Source of the DNA: Shewanella nanhaiensis | Lineage (GTDB): Bacteria > Pseudomonadota > Gammaproteobacteria > Enterobacterales > Shewanellaceae | Assembly (NCBI RefSeq): GCF_019457885.1 | Contig: NZ_JAHZST010000020.1 | Span: 18,037-82,036, forward strand | Direction: 5' to 3' | Length of the DNA stretch: 64,000 bases | In this document: positions 43,030 to 52,553 of the stretch, piece after piece | Position numbering within the stretch: position 1 is the stretch's first letter | Layout of the letters: every line of letters begins with the position of its first letter | Notes under the pieces: model-generated | Database searches by the model: none | What the model was told of the DNA's origin: nothing | What the model saw: the letters and a program-made list of their open reading frames with translations, nothing else | Position numbers and translations under genes: made by a program

Positions 43030-44571
43030 ATGCAACTGAATTCCACTGAAATCAGCGATCTGATTAAACAGCGGATCGAGCAGTTCGAAGTCGTTAGTGA
43101 AGCTCGCAACGAAGGTACTATCGTTGCAGTTAGTGACGGCATCATCCGCATCCACGGCCTAGCCGACGTGATGCAAGGTGAGATGATCGAGCTGCCTGGT
43201 AACCGTTTCGCAATCGCGTTGAACTTAGAACGTGATTCTGTCGGTGCCGTAGTTATGGGCCCTTATGCCTCTTTGGCTGAAGGCGACAAAGTAAAAACAA
43301 CTGGTCGTATTTTGGAAGTCCCAGTTGGCCGTGGTCTTTTAGGCCGCGTAGTCAACACATTGGGTGAGCCAATCGACGGAAAAGGACCTATCGATAACGA
43401 TGGTTTCTCTCCTGTTGAAATGATCGCACCAGGTGTTATTGAACGTAAGTCAGTAGATCAACCAGTACAAACTGGTTATAAAGCCGTTGACTCTATGATC
43501 CCTATCGGTCGTGGACAGCGTGAGTTGATCATTGGTGACCGTCAGATCGGTAAAACCGCTCTAGCGATCGATGCCATCATCAACCAAAAAGATACTGGCA
43601 TTAAGTGTGTATACGTAGCAGTAGGCCAGAAGGCTTCTACTATCGCTAACGTGGTACGCAAGCTAGAAGAACATGGCGCTTTGGCGAACACCATTGTTGT
43701 TGTTGCTACAGCTTCTGAAGCTGCTGCTCTACAATACTTGGCTCCATACTCTGGTTGTTCAATGGGTGAGTACTTCCGCGACCGCGGTGAAGATTCACTG
43801 ATTGTCTATGATGATCTTTCTAAGCAAGCAGTTGCTTACCGTCAGATCTCATTGCTACTTAAGCGTCCACCAGGACGTGAAGCATACCCAGGTGATGTAT
43901 TCTATCTTCACTCTCGTCTGTTAGAGCGTGCTTCACGTGTTAACGCCGAGTATGTTGAGAAGTTCACTAAAGGTGAAGTGAAAGGCCAAACTGGTTCTTT
44001 GACTGCTCTGCCGATTATTGAAACTCAAGCGGGTGACGTATCTGCATTCGTACCGACCAACGTAATTTCGATTACCGATGGTCAGATCTTCCTTGAAACT
44101 GACCTATTTAACTCTGGACTACGTCCTGCTGTTAACCCAGGTATTTCGGTTTCTCGTGTTGGTGGTGCGGCTCAGACTAAGATCATCAAGAAACTGTCTG
44201 GCGGTATTCGTAGCGCACTAGCACAGTATCGAGAGCTTGCAGCGTTCTCACAGTTTGCATCTGACTTAGATGATGCAACACGTGCTCAGCTTGAGCATGG
44301 TGAGCGTGTTACTGAACTTATGAAGCAAAAACAATACGCCCCTATGAGCGTAGCTGATCAGTCTGTGTCTATTTTCTCAGCTGAAAAAGGTTACCTAAAG
44401 AGCGTAGAGCTTAATAAGATTGGTGATTTCGAAGCGTCTTTGCTCTCTTACATGAACAGCGAGCATGCTGACCTTATGAAGACCATCAACGAGACTGGCA
44501 ACTACAATGCCGACATCGAAGGTGAGTTGAAGGCTGGCCTCGATAAGTTCGTCGAAACTCAAACCTGGTAA
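43030..44571 (+). CDS. atpA: F0F1 ATP synthase subunit alpha
   Basis: 513 aa, the same as E. coli. The non-catalytic nucleotide site has P-loop GDRQIGKT near residue 169. Start at the ATG at 43030 (MQLNSTEISDLIKQRI) rather than the TTG two codons earlier. The C-terminal DELSEED-like regulatory region belongs to beta; alpha ends in GELKAGLDKFVETQTW. Confidence 0.98.
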   Translation: MQLNSTEISDLIKQRIEQFEVVSEARNEGTIVAVSDGIIRIHGLADVMQGEMIELPGNRFAIALNLERDSVGAVVMGPYASLAEGDKVKTTGRILEVPVGRGLLGRVVNTLGEPIDGKGPIDNDGFSPVEMIAPGVIERKSVDQPVQTGYKAVDSMIPIGRGQRELIIGDRQIGKTALAIDAIINQKDTGIKCVYVAVGQKASTIANVVRKLEEHGALANTIVVVATASEAAALQYLAPYSGCSMGEYFRDRGEDSLIVYDDLSKQAVAYRQISLLLKRPPGREAYPGDVFYLHSRLLERASRVNAEYVEKFTKGEVKGQTGSLTALPIIETQAGDVSAFVPTNVISITDGQIFLETDLFNSGLRPAVNPGISVSRVGGAAQTKIIKKLSGGIRSALAQYRELAAFSQFASDLDDATRAQLEHGERVTELMKQKQYAPMSVADQSVSIFSAEKGYLKSVELNKIGDFEASLLSYMNSEHADLMKTINETGNYNADIEGELKAGLDKFVETQTW

Positions 44572-44617
44572 AAACAGAGGTGCCTTTGGCGCCTCAGGTC
44601 CAGATTGGAGAGTAAAG

Positions 44618-45478
44618 ATGGCCAACGCTAAAGAGATTAAAACCAAGATCGCGAGTGTACAAAACACTCAGAAGATCACGTCTGCTATGGAGATGGTTGC
44701 CGCGAGTAAAATGCGTAAAGCACAAGATCGCATGGCAGCAAGTCGTCCATATGCAGAAAATATGCGTAAGGTGATCGGTCACGTGGCGCAAGGTTCTCTC
44801 GAATATAAGCATCCATATTTGGAAGTGCGAGAAGCCAAGCGTGTTGGTTACATTGTTGTGTCAACCGACCGTGGTCTTTGTGGTGGTCTGAACGTTAACC
44901 TTTTCAAGAAGGTTGTGTCAGACGTGAAGAAGCAGCGTGATGCTGGTGCAGAAGTTGAATTCTGCCCAATCGGCGCACGAAGCGTACAGTTCTTCAATAG
45001 CTTTGGCGGACAAGTTTCTGCTCATGCTTCAGGTTTAGGTGATGCTCCAAAGCTAGCCGATCTGATCGGAACAGTACGTGTCATGCTTCAAGCATACAAC
45101 GAAGGCAAGCTAGATCGTTTGTACGTGGTATTCAACAAGTTCGTTAATACTATGTCTCAGACGCCTGTGATCGAGCAGCTGCTACCTTTGCCTAAGTCAG
45201 AAGAGGATGAGATTTCTCATCACTGGGACTACCTATACGAGCCAGATCCAAAAGAGCTTTTGGATACTTTGTTGGTCCGTTATGTGGAGTCTCAAGTTTA
45301 CCAAGGTGTTGTTGAAAATATTGCATCCGAACAAGCGGCCCGTATGGTTGCTATGAAAGCTGCAACAGACAACGCTGGTGAACTTATCAGTGACTTGGAG
45401 TTGGTCTATAACAAGGCTCGTCAGGCTGCGATTACGCAGGAACTGTCGGAAATTGTTTCAGGTGCCGCTGCCGTTTAG
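44618..45478 (+). CDS. atpG: F0F1 ATP synthase subunit gamma
   Basis: 286 aa central-stalk rotor subunit. N-terminal MANAKEIKTKIASVQNTQKI and C-terminal YNKARQAAITQELSEIVSGA are the paired coiled-coil ends that penetrate the alpha3beta3 ring. Confidence 0.98.
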   Translation: MANAKEIKTKIASVQNTQKITSAMEMVAASKMRKAQDRMAASRPYAENMRKVIGHVAQGSLEYKHPYLEVREAKRVGYIVVSTDRGLCGGLNVNLFKKVVSDVKKQRDAGAEVEFCPIGARSVQFFNSFGGQVSAHASGLGDAPKLADLIGTVRVMLQAYNEGKLDRLYVVFNKFVNTMSQTPVIEQLLPLPKSEEDEISHHWDYLYEPDPKELLDTLLVRYVESQVYQGVVENIASEQAARMVAMKAATDNAGELISDLELVYNKARQAAITQELSEIVSGAAAV

Positions 45479-45513
45479 GCTAGGTAACGAATACAAGTTT
45501 TAGAGGATTTATC

Positions 45514-46890
45514 ATGAGCACAGGTACTGTTGTCCAAGTAATTGGCGCGGTTGTGGACGTTGAGTTTCCACAAGATGCCGTACCTCAGGTATATGACGCT
45601 CTAGAGATCAAAAGTGAAGATTTGGTGCTGGAAGTACAGCAGCAACTAGGTGGTGGTGTTGTTCGTACCATCGCTATGGGTTCTTCAGATGGTCTGCGTC
45701 GTGGTCTTGAGGTTGTAAATTCTGGTTCACCTATTTCTGTTCCGGTTGGGGAAAAGACCCTAGGCCGTATCATGAACGTATTAGGTCAGCCAGTTGATGA
45801 AGCGGGTGAAATTGGTGAAGAAGAGCGTTATGTTATTCACCGTGAAGCGCCTTCATATGAAGATCAATCAAACACAACTGAGCTTTTAGAGACTGGTATC
45901 AAGGTTATCGACCTTGTATGTCCATTCGCTAAGGGTGGTAAAGTTGGTCTGTTTGGTGGTGCTGGTGTTGGTAAGACCGTCAACATGATGGAGCTTATTA
46001 ACAACATCGCTAAAGCACACTCAGGTTTATCAGTATTCGCTGGTGTAGGTGAGCGTACTCGTGAGGGTAACGACTTCTACTACGAGATGGAAGATTCTGG
46101 CGTTCTAGATAAAGTGGCCATGGTATATGGTCAGATGAACGAGCCTCCAGGAAACCGTCTACGTGTGGCACTGACTGGTCTAACTATGGCTGAGAAGTTC
46201 CGTGACGAAGGTAAAGACGTTCTTTTCTTCGTTGATAACATCTATCGTTACACCTTGGCGGGTACTGAAGTATCTGCACTGCTAGGCCGTATGCCATCAG
46301 CAGTAGGTTACCAGCCAACACTGGCTGAAGAGATGGGTGTACTTCAGGAGCGTATTACATCGACTAAAACAGGGTCTATTACCTCTGTTCAAGCCGTATA
46401 CGTACCTGCGGATGACTTAACCGATCCGTCACCAGCAACAACCTTCGCTCACTTAGATGCGACTGTTGTACTGTCACGTAACATCGCTTCTATGGGTATT
46501 TACCCAGCGGTTGACCCATTGGATTCGACTTCACGTCAGCTAGATCCTTTGGTTGTTGGTCAAGAGCATTATGATGTTGCTAGTGGTGTTCAAACTGTAC
46601 TTCAGCGCTATAAAGAGCTGAAAGATATCATTGCGATTCTAGGTATGGATGAATTATCTGATGAAGATAAGACTACCGTAGCTCGTGCTCGTAAGATTGA
46701 AAAATATCTTTCTCAGCCTTTCTTCGTAGCAGAAGTATTCACTGGTTCTCCAGGTAAGTACGTTTCTCTTAAAGACACCATCCGTGGCTTTAAGGGCATT
46801 CTAGAAGGTGAGTATGACAACCTTCCAGAGCAAGCGTTCTACATGGTTGGTTCAATCGACGAAGTCGTTGAGAAAGCTAACAAAAAATAA
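45514..46890 (+). CDS. atpD: F0F1 ATP synthase subunit beta
   Basis: 458 aa catalytic subunit. P-loop GGAGVGKT at residues 148-155, catalytic glutamate in GERTREGNDFY, Walker B in VLFFVDNIYRYTLAG, and the MDELSDED lever segment near 378-385. Highly conserved throughout, as expected. Confidence 0.99.
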   Translation: MSTGTVVQVIGAVVDVEFPQDAVPQVYDALEIKSEDLVLEVQQQLGGGVVRTIAMGSSDGLRRGLEVVNSGSPISVPVGEKTLGRIMNVLGQPVDEAGEIGEEERYVIHREAPSYEDQSNTTELLETGIKVIDLVCPFAKGGKVGLFGGAGVGKTVNMMELINNIAKAHSGLSVFAGVGERTREGNDFYYEMEDSGVLDKVAMVYGQMNEPPGNRLRVALTGLTMAEKFRDEGKDVLFFVDNIYRYTLAGTEVSALLGRMPSAVGYQPTLAEEMGVLQERITSTKTGSITSVQAVYVPADDLTDPSPATTFAHLDATVVLSRNIASMGIYPAVDPLDSTSRQLDPLVVGQEHYDVASGVQTVLQRYKELKDIIAILGMDELSDEDKTTVARARKIEKYLSQPFFVAEVFTGSPGKYVSLKDTIRGFKGILEGEYDNLPEQAFYMVGSIDEVVEKANKK

Positions 46891-46962
46891 CTCAGTGCTC
46901 TGCACTTGTTGAGAACTCTTAGTTCAAAGTATGAGTGCAGATAACTAGTTTAAGGAGAACCG

Positions 46963-47391
46963 ATGGCAGCCATGACAGTACAACTTGATATTGTTAGTGC
47001 AGAAAATAGCATCTTTACTGGCCTTGTAGCACACCTACAAGTGACTGGTTCAGAAGGTGATCTAGGTGTTATGCCTGGTCACGCGCCACTGCTGACAAAT
47101 ATCAAACCTGGCATGGCACGCATCGTCAAGCAAGATGGGAAAGAAGAGGTGTTTTATCTTTCGGGTGGAATCCTGGAAGTTCAACCTTTTTCTGTTTCAG
47201 TATTGGCTGACGTCGTGTTGCGTGCCGATGAGATTGACGAGAAGGCCGCTGAAGAAGCTAAGCGTCGTGCAGAGTCTGCTATGGCAGATGCTGGCGCTGA
47301 CTTCAACTATGCTGCCGCAGCAAATGAGTTAGCTCAGGCTGTTGCTCAGTTGCGTGTTGTTGATACCATCAGAAAGAACATTGCCAGATAA
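46963..47391 (+). CDS. atpC: F0F1 ATP synthase subunit epsilon
   Basis: 142 aa inhibitory/central-stalk subunit with N-terminal beta-sandwich (GDLGVMPGHAPLLTNIKPG) and C-terminal two-helix domain. Last gene of the operon, followed by a strong terminator. Confidence 0.97.
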   Translation: MAAMTVQLDIVSAENSIFTGLVAHLQVTGSEGDLGVMPGHAPLLTNIKPGMARIVKQDGKEEVFYLSGGILEVQPFSVSVLADVVLRADEIDEKAAEEAKRRAESAMADAGADFNYAAAANELAQAVAQLRVVDTIRKNIAR

Positions 47392-47405
47392 GGTTATTGT
47401 TTGAT

Positions 47406-47433
47406 AAAAAAGGCGCCTTAGGGCGCCTTTTTT
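47406..47433 (+). terminator. Intrinsic terminator of the atp operon
   Basis: AAAAAAGGCGCC / GGCGCCTTTTTT (47406-47417 with 47422-47433, loop of 4): a G+C-rich stem with A tract and T tract on both sides. Confidence 0.92.
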
Positions 47434-47839
47434 GTGTCTGGAACACTTATGCCAAAACCTATGGATGGAAAGTTTTGGTATTTGTTTTTTACTGCTGATC
47501 TCTGGCTATTTTGCACTATTTCTTTGTCAAAGCTGCTCACTTATAGGCATAAGTTCTGCGGCTTTTCATTAATTAAGCCACAAACTATCTGGAAGCTAAC
47601 TATATAACCTTGTCACTCCACCTTTTTTAATCATTATCATTCTGATTATGTGAAGTATGAGGTTCTCACTATCCCCTCTATTGCCATGCTGAGTGAGACG
47701 TTATAGATGGAAAGTGACCCAAAGTGCACTAGCCATCGCAATTGTCGGGCTAATGGATTAAAATTGCCCGATAACAAAGACCTCTTTTAGATTTTAATCT
47801 CTTTATTTTATCAAGCATTTTTAGCTCAAGGATATCTCC
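47434..47839. other. Gap between atpC and glmU with a Fur-like site
   Basis: 406 bp without a protein gene. TAATCATTATCATTCTGATT at 47628-47647 resembles a Fur box, though no iron gene starts downstream. A later hairpin TCGGGC / GCCCGA (about 47747-47773) lies 70 bp before glmU. A Fur-controlled small RNA is possible but not demonstrated. Confidence 0.35.
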
Positions 47840-49222
47840 ATGGCATTGAACGTAGTGATTTTGGCCGCAGGTAAGGGAACCCGCATGCGCTCAGATCTCC
47901 CTAAAGTTTTACATCCTATTGCCCATAAAAGTATGGTGCAGCATGTGATCGATACGGCTCACAATGTTGGTAGTGATGCGATTCAATTGGTATATGGCTA
48001 TGGTGGTGAGAAGCTACAAAGCGTGTTGGGTGAGCAGCAGCTTAACTGGGTACTACAAGCTGAGCAGTTAGGTACAGGTCATGCGGTGGCTCAGGCTAAC
48101 GCTAATATTAGCGACGACGATACTGTGCTGATTCTTTACGGTGATGTGCCGTTGATTCAGGCATCCACACTGGAAGCTCTGCTAGCTGCACGTGAAGAGA
48201 ATGGATTAGCTATTTTAACCGTTAACCTACCTAACCCTACTGGGTATGGCCGTATTGTGCGCACTCCTTGTGAAGGTAAAGAGCAGGGTAAGGTTGTTGG
48301 TATCATTGAGCAGAAAGATGCTAATGCTGAGCAGCTTGCTATCAATGAGATCAACACAGGCATTATGGCTGCTCCTGGCAAGCAGTTAAAAGCTTGGCTT
48401 GGTCAGTTATCTTCTGATAATGCGCAGGGCGAATACTATCTGACCGATATTGTGGCTATGGCGCACAGAGATGGGGTTACTATTACCACTGCTCAGCCTG
48501 ATTCTGCGATTGAAGTGGAAGGGGCGAACAACCGAGTGCAACTAGCTCAACTAGAACGTGCTTATCAGGCTCGTGCTGCTGAAAAACTTATGCTTGAAGG
48601 GGCTAACCTAAGAGATCCTGCTCGTATCGATATACGTGGTGAGGTGAGCGTTGGCATGGATGTGATGATAGATGTTAATGTCATCATGCAGGGGAAAGTG
48701 ACCATAGGTAATAATGTCACTATTGGTGCAGGTGCTATCTTGATCGATTGTGAGATTAGCGACAATGCCGAGATTAAGCCTTACTCTATCGTTGAAAGTG
48801 CCAAAGTGGGTGCTGAGGCGAGTGCTGGCCCATTTGCTCGCCTTCGTCCAGGTGCTGAGCTTAAACGTGATGCTCATATAGGTAACTTTGTTGAGATGAA
48901 GAAGGCGGTATTGGGTGAAGGTTCAAAAGCGGGTCACCTTGCTTATATTGGCGATGCGCAGATTGGCAGTGGTGTAAACATAGGTGCTGGGACCATTACC
49001 TGTAACTATGATGGCGTCAATAAACATCTGACAGTAATCGAAGACAATGTCTTTGTGGGCAGTGATACGCAACTTGTAGCACCGGTAACCATAGGTAAGG
49101 GAGCGACCTTAGGGGCAGGCTCAACGATTACCCGTGATGTGGCTGCTGATGAGCTGGTTATTACCCGTGTTAAGCAGCGCCACCTGACTGGATGGCCACG
49201 TCCTGTTAAGCTGAAAAAGTAG
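47840..49222 (+). CDS. glmU: Bifunctional GlmU (UDP-GlcNAc pyrophosphorylase / GlcN-1-P acetyltransferase)
   Basis: 460 aa (E. coli 456). The N-terminal uridyltransferase motif is LAAGKGTRMRSDLPKVLHPI. The C-terminal left-handed beta-helix of hexapeptide repeats (from about residue 255) ends in TRDVAADELVITRVKQRHL. It makes UDP-N-acetylglucosamine for peptidoglycan and LPS. Its pathway partner glmS lies 3.3 kb downstream. Confidence 0.98.
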   Translation: MALNVVILAAGKGTRMRSDLPKVLHPIAHKSMVQHVIDTAHNVGSDAIQLVYGYGGEKLQSVLGEQQLNWVLQAEQLGTGHAVAQANANISDDDTVLILYGDVPLIQASTLEALLAAREENGLAILTVNLPNPTGYGRIVRTPCEGKEQGKVVGIIEQKDANAEQLAINEINTGIMAAPGKQLKAWLGQLSSDNAQGEYYLTDIVAMAHRDGVTITTAQPDSAIEVEGANNRVQLAQLERAYQARAAEKLMLEGANLRDPARIDIRGEVSVGMDVMIDVNVIMQGKVTIGNNVTIGAGAILIDCEISDNAEIKPYSIVESAKVGAEASAGPFARLRPGAELKRDAHIGNFVEMKKAVLGEGSKAGHLAYIGDAQIGSGVNIGAGTITCNYDGVNKHLTVIEDNVFVGSDTQLVAPVTIGKGATLGAGSTITRDVAADELVITRVKQRHLTGWPRPVKLKK

Positions 49223-49240
49223 TTTTACCTCTCCTCGATT

Positions 49241-49266
49241 AAGGCAGCTTATTAGCTGCCTTTTTT
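49241..49266 (+). terminator. Intrinsic terminator of glmU
   Basis: AAGGCAGCT (49241-49249), TATT loop, AGCTGCCTT (49254-49262) and T tract. Confidence 0.92.
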
Positions 49267-49344
49267 GTTTTTCATCACGCGTTTCTACCGTTTTTTAGAG
49301 CTTGATCACCAGTATTTGTAAACTTGTGTAAAGAAGCTTAAATA

Positions 49345-49365
49345 AAAATAGTTCTCATTTATATT
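49345..49365. promoter_or_regulatory. Fur box-like site upstream of the TonB receptor
   Basis: AAAATAGTTCTCATTTATAT lies about 45 bp before the receptor start and resembles the TGATAATNATTATCA-derived Fur boxes with the frequent TTCTCATTT half. Its position in the promoter region fits iron repression of the receptor gene. Confidence 0.5.
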
Positions 49366-49406
49366 ACGCCCAACTTTCGCTCTTGATATCCATATTGGGG
49401 TTGGCA

Positions 49407-51551
49407 ATGTCTTCTATAAAGCGTGTTTTAAAAAATCGTATTTTTAACTATTCATCTATCAGTATTGCAATATTCTCTGCACTCTCTGCGACTTCAGTTG
49501 TTGCAGAAGAGCTGGAAAGCATAGAGATTCCTACGGCTAATATTGAACGTATTACTGTTACTGGTCGTAGCTTTAATGACTACAAAGCTGGAACAGCATC
49601 AGGCGCTATGCGTGGTGATATCGATTTGATGGATACGCCTCAATCGGTCAATGTTATTCCTGACTTTGTGACCGATGAACAGTTGGCAACTAACCTTTCT
49701 GAAGTACTGGTTAACGATTCAAGTGTGACAGGTGGCTCAGAGAAGTGGAACCGCCAGGTATTTAGTATTCGTGGTTTCGAGCTATCTTCAGGCTCTGGTT
49801 ATTTGATTAATGGTCAGCAGCAGTGGTCTCACTATGTGCAGCCTATTGAAACATTACAGCAAGTTGAGGTACTAAAAGGCCCATCTTCTATGTTGTATGG
49901 TCAATCAGGCCCTGGTGGTTTGATCAATATGGTGACCAAGAAGCCTACCTACGAAACTATGTTTGATATCGGCTTCGATACCGATGAACATGGTTCTACA
50001 CGTTTTCAACTCGATGCGGGTGGCAGCTTAAACGAAGCTGAGACGATCCGTTATCGCACTGTGTTAGTTAAGCAAGACACTAAATACTGGCGTGAATATC
50101 AAGATGGCACTAACCAAGAGCGTGATCGCTGGTTAGGCTACCTTAACCTAGAGTTTGATATCACTGACGATCTACTTTTGTCACTTAAGTATGACCATAC
50201 TCAAGATAAGACTGGTATCGATACAGGGGGCTGGTTAAACAGCAGTGGTGACTTAATTGGTGGCCGTGACATTATCTGGGATCAGCCATGGGCCTTTACC
50301 GATAATACCATCACTAATATGGGCGCGGATATCGTTTACCACATCAGTGATGATTGGAAGGTAAAAGCGGGTTATAACGATCAACAGTTTAACCGTCAGC
50401 GCTTAGATTCATCACCTCAATACTCTGAAGACCCATTCAGTAATGGTTACACGGTGAAGCCGTTCGATCGCTATGATGATTGGCAGCATAAAACAAGTTA
50501 TATGGACTTTGTGGGTGAGTTCTCAACTGGCGGACTCGATCATCAGTTCCTGATTGGCGCTAATATGCTGGACTATTACTATGGCCAGTTACGGGTAAAA
50601 GGTGCACCAGAGACTGTTATTCCTGGTCAGCCAATCGCTAACCCTGGACTGGATTACAATGATGATGACTCTAAGTATGAGAGTGATTATAAGCACTACG
50701 GCTTCTATATTCAGGATCTGATCACCATTAATGACAGTTGGCAGGTGCTTGCTGGTGTTCGCTACGATGAGCAGAAAAAAGATGGCGAAGGCAATAACAG
50801 CTACGCAGTTTCACCTAAGTTTGGTGTTATCTACTCGCCCGCTGATAACGGCAGCATCTATGTAAACTACTCTAAGAGCTTTACACCTCAAGGGATAGTT
50901 AACGATTTTGAAGATGTGAATGATAAGATGAACCTTGAGCCTGAGTATGGTGAACAGTATGAGATAGGCACAAAGTGGGAGTTGTTTAACGATAGCTTGC
51001 TACTTACCGCAGCAGTATTCGATATCACTGTATCAAACGTCACTGTGACAGAAGATCTTACTAACCCAATTTCTGGTGGCCATCAAACTATTACGACCCA
51101 AAGTGGCGAACAGCGTCATAAAGGTTTCGAGATGGGCGCACAGGGGCAGGTTAGCGATAACTGGTTCTTAACCGGTTCTATGATGTACCTTAATGCTGAG
51201 TATCAAAGACCCGAAGGTGATAAGTTAAATGGTAAGACACCTATTGATGCGCCCGAATGGTCGGCTAACGTCTGGACTCGTTATGAGATGACCGATGATT
51301 TAGCCCTTAACTTTGGTGCTGTCTATGTGGGCGAGCGTTTCGCTAATACAGAGAATACTATCTCTAAAGATGGTTATGTACGTTTCGATATGGGCGCAGC
51401 TTACTCAATGGATGTGATGGGCAGTGATGTGAGCGTGCGTTTGAACGTGAAGAACCTGTTTGATACTGACTATATTGCCGGTGGTAACTACAAAGATGTC
51501 ACTGTGGGTGAAGGACGTCACTTCGGTTTAGCAGTGGAAGCTAAGTTCTAA
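49407..51551 (+). CDS. TonB-dependent siderophore receptor
   Basis: 714 aa outer-membrane receptor. Signal peptide about residues 1-34 (ending SATSVVA). The plug domain contains DTPQSVNVIPDFVTDEQ, the motif of ferric-siderophore receptors, then VEVLKGPSSMLYGQSGPGG. A 22-strand barrel follows, ending with the terminal Phe (LAVEAKF). The ATG at 49407 with GGGG upstream is preferred to the in-frame TTG at 49383. The siderophore is unknown; no biosynthesis genes adjoin. A Fur-like site precedes the gene. Confidence 0.93.
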   Translation: MSSIKRVLKNRIFNYSSISIAIFSALSATSVVAEELESIEIPTANIERITVTGRSFNDYKAGTASGAMRGDIDLMDTPQSVNVIPDFVTDEQLATNLSEVLVNDSSVTGGSEKWNRQVFSIRGFELSSGSGYLINGQQQWSHYVQPIETLQQVEVLKGPSSMLYGQSGPGGLINMVTKKPTYETMFDIGFDTDEHGSTRFQLDAGGSLNEAETIRYRTVLVKQDTKYWREYQDGTNQERDRWLGYLNLEFDITDDLLLSLKYDHTQDKTGIDTGGWLNSSGDLIGGRDIIWDQPWAFTDNTITNMGADIVYHISDDWKVKAGYNDQQFNRQRLDSSPQYSEDPFSNGYTVKPFDRYDDWQHKTSYMDFVGEFSTGGLDHQFLIGANMLDYYYGQLRVKGAPETVIPGQPIANPGLDYNDDDSKYESDYKHYGFYIQDLITINDSWQVLAGVRYDEQKKDGEGNNSYAVSPKFGVIYSPADNGSIYVNYSKSFTPQGIVNDFEDVNDKMNLEPEYGEQYEIGTKWELFNDSLLLTAAVFDITVSNVTVTEDLTNPISGGHQTITTQSGEQRHKGFEMGAQGQVSDNWFLTGSMMYLNAEYQRPEGDKLNGKTPIDAPEWSANVWTRYEMTDDLALNFGAVYVGERFANTENTISKDGYVRFDMGAAYSMDVMGSDVSVRLNVKNLFDTDYIAGGNYKDVTVGEGRHFGLAVEAKF

Positions 51552-51595
51552 TTAATACTTATTGATTAATTCTTTAATAAACTCTTTGATAAACA

Positions 51596-51627
51596 AAGCC
51601 TCTATCTTGGATAGGGGCTTTTTTTTG
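51596..51627 (+). terminator. Intrinsic terminator of the receptor gene
   Basis: AAGCCTCTATC / GATAGGGGCTT with a 3-nt loop (51596-51620) and a T tract. Confidence 0.92.
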
Positions 51628-51678
51628 TCTAAATTTTGGCACTTTTTGATCTTTATCTAGTTTCAAAACTGGTAAAAA

Positions 51679-51717
51679 AGTTTCGTTTCACTATAATGCT
51701 TCTTTCGAAACGAAACT
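51679..51717. promoter_or_regulatory. Palindromic operator and promoter of the deoR-glmS unit
   Basis: AGTTTCGTTTC (51679-51689) and GAAACGAAACT (51707-51717) form a perfect 11-bp inverted repeat around TATAAT (51692-51697), 16 bp before the deoR start. TTTCGAAA (51703-51710) adds a smaller palindrome. Likely autorepression site of the DeoR regulator. Confidence 0.7.
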
Positions 51718-51732
51718 TAACTGAAAGGTTTT

Positions 51733-52503
51733 ATGAACAAACGTAATACTCAACAGCGCCGACATAGCATTATCAGCATCCTAAATGATCAGGGTGAGGT
51801 CAGTGTTGATGAGTTATCTACTCGTTTCGAAACATCTGAGGTCACTATTCGTAAAGACCTAGCTGCACTTGAGAAAACAGGCCTCTTGTTACGTCGTTAT
51901 GGTGGCGCCGTTGCGATCCCCGATGAGGTGACACAGCAATTCACTGCCAAGATAGCGCCTAATAAGCTATCTATTGCCGAAACAGCGGCTGAGCTGATCA
52001 ATGATCATAACCGCATCATTATCGACAGTGGCAGTACTACATCTGGGCTTATTCAGCAGTTGAATAGTAAGCGTGGTCTGCTTGTGATGACCAACTCCCT
52101 GCAGTTGGCCAATGCGATTCATGAGCTGGAAAATGAGCCAACTCTGTTGATGACAGGAGGTACCTGGGATCCTCACTCGGAATCTTTTCAGGGGCAGGTC
52201 GCCGAGCAGGTATTGCGCTCATATAACTTCGATCAGCTTTTTATCGGTGCCGACGGTATCGATCTCGAGCGTGGCACAACCACCTTCAATGAGTTAACAG
52301 GTCTTAGTAAGGTGATGGCCGAAGTATCACGGGAAGTGATTGTGATGCTTGAGTCCGACAAGGTTGGACGACGTATCCCTAATTTAGAGCTGCCATGGAG
52401 CAAGGTTAGTGTGCTTGTTACCGATGACAGACTTGCCGCTGAAGCGGTTGAAAGTATTACTAACCATGGTGTGCGGGTCATACTTGCACGCCATGTAAGT
52501 TAA
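51733..52503 (+). CDS. DeoR/GlpR-family transcriptional regulator upstream of glmS
   Basis: 256 aa. N-terminal winged helix (RRHSIISILNDQGEVSVDEL, then SEVTIRKDLAALEKTGLLLR at residues about 35-54) and a C-terminal DeoRC sugar-phosphate sensor domain with IDSGSTTSGL. It lies 50 bp upstream of glmS in the same direction, so regulation of amino-sugar synthesis, perhaps sensing glucosamine-6-phosphate, is inferred. The palindrome at 51679-51717 is its probable operator. Confidence 0.9.
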   Translation: MNKRNTQQRRHSIISILNDQGEVSVDELSTRFETSEVTIRKDLAALEKTGLLLRRYGGAVAIPDEVTQQFTAKIAPNKLSIAETAAELINDHNRIIIDSGSTTSGLIQQLNSKRGLLVMTNSLQLANAIHELENEPTLLMTGGTWDPHSESFQGQVAEQVLRSYNFDQLFIGADGIDLERGTTTFNELTGLSKVMAEVSREVIVMLESDKVGRRIPNLELPWSKVSVLVTDDRLAAEAVESITNHGVRVILARHVS

Positions 52504-52553
52504 GCAAATTCATTTTAATTTTAACTCTGGTTTATAGAGATTAGGTAATCAAT

